DNA of 9,243 nucleotides from Caldimonas sp. GTDB taxonomy: Bacteria > Pseudomonadota > Gammaproteobacteria > Burkholderiales > Burkholderiaceae_C. This document shows, one piece after another, positions 1 to 6,184 of this stretch (positions within the stretch are counted from its first letter, which is position 1; each line of letters opens with the position of its first letter). Position numbers and translations under genes: made by a program. The DNA is taken from positions 1-9,243 of the forward strand of contig JASLGD010000448.1 of NCBI GenBank assembly GCA_030150305.1, given 5' to 3'. The notes under the pieces are model-generated. The model made no database searches. It had not been told where the DNA came from and was given only the letters and a program-made list of their open reading frames with translations.

Positions 1-1380
1 GCGCCTTCCGCTTCGCCCTCGGCAAGCCAGGGCGGCGCGACGCGGCCGAGGGTGCTCGTCATCGGCTGCGGCTTCGGCGGCATCGAGGCGGTGCGCGCGC
101 TGTCGAAGGCGCCGGTCGAGATCGTCCTCGTCGATCGCACCAACCACCACCTGTTCCAGCCGCTGCTCTACCAGGTCGCGACCGCCGGCCTGAGCGCGCC
201 CGCGATCAGCGCGCCGATCCGCCACGCGCTGCGCGCCGAGATGGCGCGCGGCAACCTGACGATCCTCAAGGCAGAGGTGCGCGAGATCGACGTCGCCGCG
301 CGCACCGCGACGCTCGAGCGGGGCGACCAGGTCGCATGGGACCACCTCATCGTCGCCGCCGGCGCGATGCACAGCTACTTCGGCCACGACGAATGGGAGC
401 GCTACGCGCCCGGGCTGAAGACACTCGCCGACGCGTTCGCGATCCGCTCCCGCATGATCGGCGCGTTCGAGAACGCCGAGCGCACCGACGACCCCGTCGA
501 GCGCGACCGCTCGCTGACCTTCGTCGTGATCGGCGGCGGCCCGACCGGCGTCGAGATGGCGGGCACGATGATCGAGATCGCGCGCCACACGCTGCGCCGC
601 GAGTTCCGCCGCATCGATCCGGCGACCGCGCGCGTGCTCCTCGTCGAGGGCGCGCCGCGCATCCTCGGCAGCTTCGTCGAGAAGCAGTCGAAGCGCGCCG
701 AGGACGAGTTGCGCCGCCTCGGCGTCGAGGTGCGAACGAACGTGCGCGTGACGGCGATCGACGCCGACGGCGTCGACTGCGAGGCGACGATCGACGGCCG
801 AGCGCACCGCGAGCGCATCGCCGCACGGACGGTGATCTGGGCGGCGGGAGTCGCGGGCGCGCCGCTCGGCGCCGAGCTCGCGCGCGGCACCGGCGCGGTG
901 CTCGATCGCGCCGGCCGTGTCGTCGTCGAGCCCGACCTCAGCATCGCCGGCCACCCCGAGATCTCGGTCATCGGCGACCTCGCGAGCGCGACCAGCCACG
1001 GCCCCGACGGCGTGCGGCCGGTTCCCGGCGTCAGCCCGGCCGCCAAGCAGATGGGGCGGACCGCTGCCGCGAACGTCGTGCGCCGGTTGCGCGGCGAGCC
1101 GACGCTGCCGTTTCGCTACCGCGACTACGGCAACCTGGCGACGATCGGCCGCAAGGCGGCGGTCGTCGAGCTCGCCGTCCCCGGGCTCGGCGCGCTGCGC
1201 TTCGCCGGCTTCGGCGCGTGGCTCTTCTGGCTGTTCGCGCACATCTACTTCCTGATCGGCTTTCGCAGCCGGCTCATCGTGATGCTCGAGTGGGCCTGGG
1301 CGTACGTCACCTACGAGCGCGGCGCGCGCGTCGTCGCCGAGACGACGGCGCCGGCGCCGGCGCCGCGGCGCTCCTCCTAA
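1..1380 (+). CDS. ndh: Type II NADH:quinone oxidoreductase (NDH-2), 5' end outside window
   Basis: Single-subunit flavoenzyme that oxidises NADH and reduces membrane quinone without pumping protons; peripheral on the inner face of the cytoplasmic membrane. Counting from the GTG at 52, the FAD-binding GxGxxG loop is at residues 5-10 (GCGFGG), followed by the acidic end of the second strand (VLVDR). The second dinucleotide fold, for NADH, is GGGPTG at 161-166. The FAD-contacting IGDLAS and a quinone-site-like SPAAKQMG motif lie near residues 305-335. The C-terminal part has the aromatic/hydrophobic segment (WLFWLFAHIYFLIGF) and RSRL...YVTYERGAR tail that attach this family to the membrane. The frame is open to base 1 and the GTG at 52 encodes a residue inside the first beta strand, so the true start probably lies upstream; the visible extra N-terminus is Ala/Ser/Gly-rich. 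The stop is TAA at 1378-1380, 30 bases before the aminopeptidase gene. Family assignment is firm; the start is not. Confidence 0.93.
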   Translation, partial: APSASPSASQGGATRPRVLVIGCGFGGIEAVRALSKAPVEIVLVDRTNHHLFQPLLYQVATAGLSAPAISAPIRHALRAEMARGNLTILKAEVREIDVAARTATLERGDQVAWDHLIVAAGAMHSYFGHDEWERYAPGLKTLADAFAIRSRMIGAFENAERTDDPVERDRSLTFVVIGGGPTGVEMAGTMIEIARHTLRREFRRIDPATARVLLVEGAPRILGSFVEKQSKRAEDELRRLGVEVRTNVRVTAIDADGVDCEATIDGRAHRERIAARTVIWAAGVAGAPLGAELARGTGAVLDRAGRVVVEPDLSIAGHPEISVIGDLASATSHGPDGVRPVPGVSPAAKQMGRTAAANVVRRLRGEPTLPFRYRDYGNLATIGRKAAVVELAVPGLGALRFAGFGAWLFWLFAHIYFLIGFRSRLIVMLEWAWAYVTYERGARVVAETTAPAPAPRRSS

Positions 1381-1410
1381 ACTCTCCGGTCTCGCTGCCG
1401 ACGAACGACC

Positions 1411-3222
1411 ATGGACACGCGAACCTCTCCCGCCCGCCTTCGCATCGAACGCCTGCAGGAGCTGCTGCGCGACAGCGGCTCGGCAGCGCTGCTCGTGCCG
1501 TCGAGCGACCCGCACCTCTCCGAGTACCTGCCCGAGCGCTGGCAGGCGCGCCGCTGGGCGTCGGGGTTCAACGGCTCGATGGGAACGCTCGTCGTCACGA
1601 CCGACGGCGCCGCGCTCTTCGCCGACAGCCGCTACTGGGTGCAGGCCGAGCGCGAGCTCGCCGGCAGCGGCATCGAGCTGGTCCGCATCAAGACTCCGGG
1701 AGCGGCGACACACGTCGACTGGCTGTGCGAGCACGTCGCGCGCGGCGCGACCGTCGCGGTCGACGGCAGCGTGCTGTCGCTCGCGGCGGCCAGGCACCTG
1801 CGCGACCGCCTCGAGCGCTGCGGCATCGCGCTGCGCACCGACGTCGACCTCTTCGAGCGCGCGTGGCCCGAGCGACCGCAGGCGCCGGCGGCGCCGGTCT
1901 ACGAGCACCGCGGCCCCGAGGCGCCGCATCCGCGCGCCGACAAGCTCGCGCACGTGCGCGCAGCGATGCGCGAGCTCGGCGCGACGCACCACCTCGTCTC
2001 GACCGTCGACGACATCGCGTGGCTGCTCAACCTGCGCGGCGCCGACGTCTCGTACAACCCGGTCTTCCTCGGCCACGCGCTCCTCGACGGCGAGCGCGCG
2101 ACGCTGTTCGTCGGCGCCGGCAAGGTCGACGACGCGCTCGCGCGTGCGCTCGCCGCCGACGGCGTCGCGCTCGCGCGCTACGAAGACGTCGCCGCCGCGC
2201 TCGCGGCGCTTCCCGCAAGCGCGCGGCTGCTCGTCGATCCGAAGCGAACGACGCTCGGCCTCGTCGAGCAGAGCGGTGCCGCGCGCGTCGAGGCGACCAA
2301 CCCGAGCACGCTCGCCAAGAGCAGGAAGAGCGCCGCCGAGGCGGCCAACGTGCGTCGCGCGATGATCGAGGACGGCATCGCGATGGCCGAGTTCTACGCC
2401 TGGTTCGAGGCCGCGCTCGCCGATCCTGCGCGCAAGGCACCGATCACCGAGCTGACGATCGACGAGAAGCTCGCCGAGTTCCGCGCCAGGCGGCCCGGCT
2501 ACGTCGGCCCGAGCTTCGCGACGATCGCCGCGTTCAAGGCGAACGGCGCGATGCCGCACTACCGCGCGACGCCCGAGTCGCACGCGACGATCGAAGGCGA
2601 CGGCCTGCTGCTCGTCGACTCGGGGGCGCAGTACCGCGGCGGCACGACCGACATCACGCGGATGTGGCCGATCGGCACGCTCGGCGACGCCGAGCGCCGC
2701 GACGTCACGCTCGTCCTGCGCGGCACGATCGCGCTCAGCCGTGCGCGCTTTCCGCGCGGCACGCCGGGCCCGATGCTCGACGCGATCGCGCGCGCGCCGC
2801 TGTGGGAGCACGGCCTCGATTTCGGCCACGGCACCGGGCACGGCGTCGGCTACTTCCTGAACGTCCACGAAGGTCCGCAGACGATCTCGCGCGTCCTCGT
2901 CGAGCCGGCGATGGCGATGGAGCCGGGGATGATCACGAGCATCGAGCCGGGCGTCTACCGGCCCGGACAGTGGGGCGTGCGGGTCGAGAACCTCGTCCTC
3001 AACGTGCCCGCGGCCGGCGTCGGCGACGCGTTCGGCGAGTTCCTCGAGTTCGAGACGCTGTCGCTCTGCCCGATCGACACGCGTTGCCTCGATCGAGCGC
3101 TCCTGCGCGCCGACGAGATCGCCTGGCTGAACGCCTACCACGCGACCGTCGCTGCGCGGCTCGCGCCCGGCCTCTCGGGCGCCGCGCTCGACTGGCTGCG
3201 CCGCCGCACGGCGCCGATCTGA
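1411..3222 (+). CDS. pepP: Xaa-Pro aminopeptidase (aminopeptidase P, M24B), long three-domain form
   Basis: Cytosolic metallopeptidase that removes an N-terminal residue preceding proline. At 603 residues it matches the long aminopeptidase P type (as in human XPNPEP1) rather than the roughly 440-residue E. coli PepP. Domains in order: creatinase-like N domain (about 5-135), second creatinase-like domain (about 160-305), pita-bread M24 catalytic domain (about 310-535), and a C-terminal extension (FLEFETLSLCPID onward) typical of the long form. The five expected metal ligands are all present: D403 (VDSG), D414 (TTDIT), H477 (second His of HGTGH), E512 (SIEPG) and E526 (RVEN); H473 and H486 match the conserved active-site histidines. 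It should therefore be active with two metal ions, usually manganese. The ATG at 1411 is the first start codon after the ndh stop TAA (1378-1380), which lies in the same frame. No good Shine-Dalgarno is visible, so translation may be coupled to ndh. Confidence 0.95.
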   Translation: MDTRTSPARLRIERLQELLRDSGSAALLVPSSDPHLSEYLPERWQARRWASGFNGSMGTLVVTTDGAALFADSRYWVQAERELAGSGIELVRIKTPGAATHVDWLCEHVARGATVAVDGSVLSLAAARHLRDRLERCGIALRTDVDLFERAWPERPQAPAAPVYEHRGPEAPHPRADKLAHVRAAMRELGATHHLVSTVDDIAWLLNLRGADVSYNPVFLGHALLDGERATLFVGAGKVDDALARALAADGVALARYEDVAAALAALPASARLLVDPKRTTLGLVEQSGAARVEATNPSTLAKSRKSAAEAANVRRAMIEDGIAMAEFYAWFEAALADPARKAPITELTIDEKLAEFRARRPGYVGPSFATIAAFKANGAMPHYRATPESHATIEGDGLLLVDSGAQYRGGTTDITRMWPIGTLGDAERRDVTLVLRGTIALSRARFPRGTPGPMLDAIARAPLWEHGLDFGHGTGHGVGYFLNVHEGPQTISRVLVEPAMAMEPGMITSIEPGVYRPGQWGVRVENLVLNVPAAGVGDAFGEFLEFETLSLCPIDTRCLDRALLRADEIAWLNAYHATVAARLAPGLSGAALDWLRRRTAPI

Positions 3223-3251
3223 CGCGCCCGCCGCGGCGCTGGAGCCCGAGC

Positions 3252-3270
3252 GGGCGGTCCTCGACCGCCC
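3252..3270 (+). terminator. Perfect 8-bp hairpin after pepP, possible terminator without U-run
   Basis: GGGCGGTC at 3252-3259 pairs exactly with GACCGCCC at 3263-3270 around a CTC loop, starting 30 bases after the pepP stop. No T-run follows, so it is not a classical rho-independent terminator. It could cause pausing, assist rho, or protect the 3' end of the ndh-pepP transcript. The rest of 3223-3483 shows no convincing gene or RNA. In this GC-rich DNA a hairpin of this size can also arise by chance. Confidence 0.35.
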
Positions 3271-3464
3271 ATCCGCGTCGCCGGCCAAGCGTGCATTTTC
3301 AACGGCGCAAGGGCCCCGCCACGAGCACGGGCGCCTCAGGTCGATAGCCTCGTCGCGGCGCCGGGCAGGACGCGTCCCCGACGCTCTCAAGGTGGCGCGC
3401 GCGGTACCGAAATCGCATGGGCGTCAGGGTGCTCCCGCCGGGGATCACTTCGTCACCTTGCGGC

Positions 3465-3469
3465 AGGAG
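3465..3469 (+). promoter_or_regulatory. Shine-Dalgarno-like AGGAG before the GGDEF-EAL gene
   Basis: AGGAG lies 14 bases before the ATG at 3484, longer than the usual 5-10. An in-frame TAG at 3475-3477 rules out any earlier start in this frame, so 3484 is the first possible start even though the spacing is not ideal. Confidence 0.4.
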
Positions 3470-3483
3470 CTCCCTAGGTTCCC

Positions 3484-5541
3484 ATGAACGTCTCCGATAG
3501 CCACGGGCTGCTGCCCCCGGTCCTCGGCTTCGCGGTCAGCGCGGCGCTGCTGTGGATCGGCGCCGAAGTCTTCGCGGCGGCACGCAGCCGCGCACGCGGC
3601 GCGATGCGGCGGCTGCAGGCGTGTGCGATCGTGCTCGCCGGGTTCGGCCTCTGGTGGCCCGGGCACTTCGCCGCCGTTCCCGACGACGCCGGCTTCACGC
3701 TGCTCGGCCTGTCGGTCGGCGGCATCCTGGCGTGGACGCTCGCCGGCGCGGCCTTCCTCACCGCCGTTGCCGCGACGCGGCGCACGGTGCCGGCGTTCGC
3801 GAGCCTCGCCGTCGCCACCCTGCTGCTCGCCTACGGCCACTCGGTGTTCGCGACGCCGGCGCTCTTTCGCGCCGTCGCCGCCGTCGGGCCGTGGGGTCCG
3901 GGGCTGTCGGTGTTCGTGCTCGCGACGACGCTGGTCGGCCTCGGGCTCGAGTTCAAGGCGAGCAAGAAGCTCGTCGCGATCCGGATCGGCGCCGCCACGC
4001 TATGTGCCGCCCTGCTGGCGACCGCCGCTGCCGCGGGCGCCGACAACACCGCCACCGCACCGGCGTGGCCGGAGGCGCTCGTCGTCGCTGCGCTGGTCGG
4101 CCTCGGCCTGGCGATGCTCGAAGCGCTGCACGGCGGCGCGCCGCATGACGACGAGCCGGTGCGCCGGCCCGCGCAGGCGGCGCCGACCGTCGACAGCCTG
4201 ACCCAGCTGCCGACCCGCGTCTACTTCGAGGACCGCCTCGCTGCCGCGGCGACGAAGGCCGATGCGAACTCGAGCCGCCTCGCGCTCCTCTTCATCGACC
4301 TCGATGGCTTCAAGCCCGTCAACGACACCTACGGACACTCGATCGGCGACCTCGTGCTCGAGCAGGTCGGCCAACGGCTGAAGGCGATGTCGCGCGGCAA
4401 GGACGTGGTCGCGCGCGTCGGCGGCGACGAGTTCCTGCTCCTGCTCACCAACGTGCAGTCGCAGGAGGCGATCGCGCACGTCGCGGATCGCCTGATCCAG
4501 GGCCTCTCGGCGCCGTACGCCGCCGAGGGCCGCGAGGTGATGATCTCGTGCTCGGTCGGCATCGCGACGTACCCCGACGGCTGCAGCCACGCCAAGCTGA
4601 TCGCGCGCGCCGACGCCGCGATGTACGCGTCGAAGCGTGCCGGCGGCTCGAACCACTGCTTCTACTCGAGCGCGATGGACGCCGACGCCGAGGCGCAGTT
4701 CGAGCTGCTGCGCGACCTGCGCAAGGCCGTAGCCGCGAAGCAGTTCGAGCTGCTCTACCAGCCCAAGATCGACACCAAGAGCGGCAAGGTGACCGCCGTC
4801 GAGGCGCTGCTGCGCTGGAAGCATCCGACCCGCGGAACGCTGCTGCCGAGCACCTTCATCCCGATCGCCGAGCGCTTCGGCCTGATCGGCCAGATCGGCA
4901 ACTGGGTGATCGAGGACGCGTGCCGCGCCAGCCGCGCGTGGCGCGAGAAGGGCGTGCGGATGCGCGTCGCGATCAACCTGTCGGCGCACCAGATGCGCCA
5001 GGACGACATCGTCGAGCGCATCACCGGGGCGCTGCGCGAGCACAAGATCCATCCGTCGCTGCTGACGTGCGAGATCACCGAGTCGGCGGCGATGGAGGAC
5101 ACGAAGACGACGCAGGCGACGTTCCGCCGCCTCGGCGAGCTCGGCGTGCACATGTCGATCGACGACTTCGGCACCGGCTATTCGAGCCTGAGCTACCTGA
5201 GAAGGCTGCCGGCCGAGGAGCTGAAGATCGACCGCACGTTCATCCAGGACCTCGAGCACAGCGCCGACGCGCGCGCCGTCGTCGATGCCGTCATCAAGCT
5301 CGCCCACGCGCTCGGCCTCAAGGTCGTCGCCGAGGGCGTCGAGAACCAGCGCCAGCAGCAGGTGCTCATGAAGATGGGCTGCGACGAGCTGCAGGGGTTC
5401 CTGTTCGCCAAGCCGATGTCGGCGCGCGCGCTCCTGCTCTGGGCCGTCAACGACCGCTCGTCCGAAGGCTCGGTGTTCAAGCCGTCGCTCTTCGACGAGA
5501 CGCGCCAGCAGGACGCGGCGGCGACCGTCCGCCGCGCCTGA
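3484..5541 (+). CDS. Membrane-bound GGDEF-EAL c-di-GMP turnover protein with degenerate MHYT-like sensor
   Basis: A 685-residue inner-membrane signalling protein predicted to make and/or degrade cyclic di-GMP. The first 215 residues hold seven hydrophobic segments (about 10-32, 45-65, 71-97, 102-126, 138-157, 164-184, 196-214). GLWWPGHF (H61) and LLAYGHSVF (H119) resemble worn copies of the MHYT sensor motif. The GGDEF domain (about 236-395) has the DLDGFK and NDTYGHSIGD motifs, an intact GGDEF signature at 313-317, and an intact inhibitory site RGKD at 304-307, exactly five residues before it. The EAL domain (about 415-665) keeps all the usual catalytic and metal residues: E440 (EALLRW), N498, E530/E533 (EITES), D560-D561 (DDFGTG), K581, E617/E620 and Q637. 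Both activities are therefore plausible; in such hybrids one often dominates, and sequence cannot say which. It stands alone between intergenic regions of 261 and 228 bases, so it is probably monocistronic. GGDEF-EAL identity is certain; the sensor call is tentative. Confidence 0.95.
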   Translation: MNVSDSHGLLPPVLGFAVSAALLWIGAEVFAAARSRARGAMRRLQACAIVLAGFGLWWPGHFAAVPDDAGFTLLGLSVGGILAWTLAGAAFLTAVAATRRTVPAFASLAVATLLLAYGHSVFATPALFRAVAAVGPWGPGLSVFVLATTLVGLGLEFKASKKLVAIRIGAATLCAALLATAAAAGADNTATAPAWPEALVVAALVGLGLAMLEALHGGAPHDDEPVRRPAQAAPTVDSLTQLPTRVYFEDRLAAAATKADANSSRLALLFIDLDGFKPVNDTYGHSIGDLVLEQVGQRLKAMSRGKDVVARVGGDEFLLLLTNVQSQEAIAHVADRLIQGLSAPYAAEGREVMISCSVGIATYPDGCSHAKLIARADAAMYASKRAGGSNHCFYSSAMDADAEAQFELLRDLRKAVAAKQFELLYQPKIDTKSGKVTAVEALLRWKHPTRGTLLPSTFIPIAERFGLIGQIGNWVIEDACRASRAWREKGVRMRVAINLSAHQMRQDDIVERITGALREHKIHPSLLTCEITESAAMEDTKTTQATFRRLGELGVHMSIDDFGTGYSSLSYLRRLPAEELKIDRTFIQDLEHSADARAVVDAVIKLAHALGLKVVAEGVENQRQQQVLMKMGCDELQGFLFAKPMSARALLLWAVNDRSSEGSVFKPSLFDETRQQDAAATVRRA

Positions 5542-5553
5542 CGCGCGCTTCCC

Positions 5554-5568
5554 GGCGCCGCCGGCGCC
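5554..5568 (+). terminator. Small GC hairpin after GGDEF-EAL gene, weak terminator candidate
   Basis: GGCGCC at 5554-5559 and again at 5563-5568 can pair across a GCC loop, 12 bases after the stop, followed by only two Ts. Each arm is itself palindromic and the region is almost pure G/C, so chance is a fair explanation. No better terminator for this gene is visible before the next one. Confidence 0.2.
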
Positions 5569-5703
5569 TTGCAACCAGGTGTTGCCGGGCGCCGTTCGTC
5601 GGCGAGGCCGCCGGGCTGCACGGCGGTGCGGCGCGGCGTTCGTCGGCGCAGAACGCGGCTCGTCCGCCGCAAACCGCGCTCCGTCGCAAGCCGCTGGGAA
5701 GGC

Positions 5704-5717
5704 GAGAGCGCGCTCTC
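5704..5717. promoter_or_regulatory. 14-bp perfect palindrome beside a possible -10, candidate operator
   Basis: GAGAGCGCGCTCTC is a perfect inverted repeat, directly followed by TACATT (5718-5723), a 4/6 match to the sigma-70 -10 box, 46 bases before the small gene's ATG. No good -35 is present at the expected spacing (TGGGAA at 5695-5700). If TACATT is the -10, the palindrome fills the spacer, where a repressor or MerR-type activator would bind. About one or two palindromes of this size are expected by chance in a GC-rich window this long. Confidence 0.25.
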
Positions 5718-5755
5718 TACATTCACGCCCAACGCGCCACCCGGTGCGCCCAGAC

Positions 5756-5763
5756 AGAAGGAG
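5756..5763 (+). promoter_or_regulatory. Strong Shine-Dalgarno (AGAAGGAG) fixing the start of the small repeat protein
   Basis: AGAAGGAG ends six bases before the ATG at 5770, ideal spacing and the best ribosome-binding site in the window. The reading frame is open further upstream (to about 5569), but that stretch has no comparable site and would place the hydrophobic leader in the middle of the protein. The site therefore decides for 5770. Confidence 0.8.
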
Positions 5764-5769
5764 CCGACC

Positions 5770-6108
5770 ATGACCACCGAGAACGTCTTCTCCGCCGTCC
5801 TCACGCTCAGCCTGATGGCGGGCGGCGCGGTCGCGTTCGGCTCGGAGCTCGGGCAGGCGCCGAAGGCGCCGGCCAGGGTCGCCGCCGCCGTCGTGACGCT
5901 GCCGACGGTGACCGTCGTCGGGCGCCGGATCGCGGCCGCCGATGCGATCACGCTGCCGGCGGTCACGGTCATCGGACGGCGTGCCGCGCCGGCCGCGGTC
6001 GCCGCTGCCGAGCCGCTGGTGCTGCCGACGGTGACGGTCGTCGGCTGCCGCGGCGCGTCGACCGAAGTGGCCGCCGAGACCGAGAGCGTCGAGCAACGCG
6101 TGCAGTGA
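5770..6108 (+). CDS. Small, probably exported protein with three TonB-box-like LPTVTVVGRR repeats
   Basis: I do not recognise a named family. The 112-residue product opens with a hydrophobic leader (about 6-23, VFSAVLTLSLMAGGAVAFG) with small residues (AVA, then F23-G24) suited to signal-peptidase cleavage, but with no Lys/Arg in the n-region; it could instead stay as a membrane anchor. The remainder is Ala/Val-rich low-complexity chain carrying three copies of one motif: LPTVTVVGRR at 44-53, LPAVTVIGRR at 62-71 and LPTVTVVGCR at 85-94, then an acidic tail (STEVAAETESVEQ). The motif resembles the TonB box of TonB-dependent receptors (FecA has DALTVVG), but no plug or barrel follows. A role in binding TonB-like or other periplasmic partners is a hypothesis only. 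The start is set by the strong Shine-Dalgarno at 5756-5763, and a strong terminator follows 40 bases after the stop, so it looks like a self-contained, well-expressed transcription unit. It is real with good likelihood; function unknown. Confidence 0.8.
   Translation: MTTENVFSAVLTLSLMAGGAVAFGSELGQAPKAPARVAAAVVTLPTVTVVGRRIAAADAITLPAVTVIGRRAAPAAVAAAEPLVLPTVTVVGCRGASTEVAAETESVEQRVQ
5899..6051 (+). repeat. Three imperfect 30-bp in-frame repeats encoding LPxVTVxGxR
   Basis: The units are 5899-5928, 5953-5982 and 6022-6051, separated by 24 and 39 bases of Ala-rich coding sequence. By hand alignment, unit 1 and unit 3 differ at 4 of 30 bases, three of them silent (the other is Arg to Cys). Unit 1 and unit 2 differ at 7, five of them silent (the others are Thr to Ala and Val to Ile). 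The bias to silent changes suggests selection on the peptide rather than recent DNA slippage. Confidence 0.85.
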
Positions 6109-6147
6109 GCCGAGCGGCCGTCCCCCGGCGGCCTTCGATCCTCGCCG

Positions 6148-6180
6148 CAACGGCCGCCTTCGGGCGGCCGTTGTCGTTTT
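6148..6180 (+). terminator. Rho-independent terminator with 11-bp stem and UUCG tetraloop
   Basis: CAACGGCCGCC (6148-6158) pairs perfectly with GGCGGCCGTTG (6163-6173) around TTCG, giving the very stable C(UUCG)G tetraloop on the + strand transcript, followed by TCGTTTT (6174-6180). It ends transcription of the small gene. The convergent metalloprotease stop (6185-6187 on the opposite strand) lies just beyond it. On the minus strand the stem is not followed by a T-run, so it should work mainly in the + direction. Confidence 0.92.
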
Positions 6181-6184
6181 CGCG

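Noticed and set aside
336..3347. Open frame of about 1000 codons on the + strand spanning ndh and pepP in another frame
   Set aside because: It is Arg/Ala/Pro-rich shadow translation crossing two genes with clear catalytic motifs.
3223..3483. Possible riboswitch (for example a c-di-GMP type) or small gene in the gap before the GGDEF-EAL gene
   Set aside because: No recognisable conserved riboswitch core, and the ATG at 3417 opens a frame that runs out of frame into the next gene without a ribosome-binding site.
5594..5648. Direct repeat of GTTCGTCGGCG (5594-5604 and 5638-5648)
   Set aside because: An 11-base repeat made of common GC-rich words; no further copies or flanking symmetry, so chance is enough.
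5569..5769. Upstream extension of the small repeat protein to a start near 5569
   Set aside because: No good ribosome-binding site there, an Arg-rich unstructured extension, and a strong Shine-Dalgarno exactly placed for the ATG at 5770 that begins a leader-like segment.
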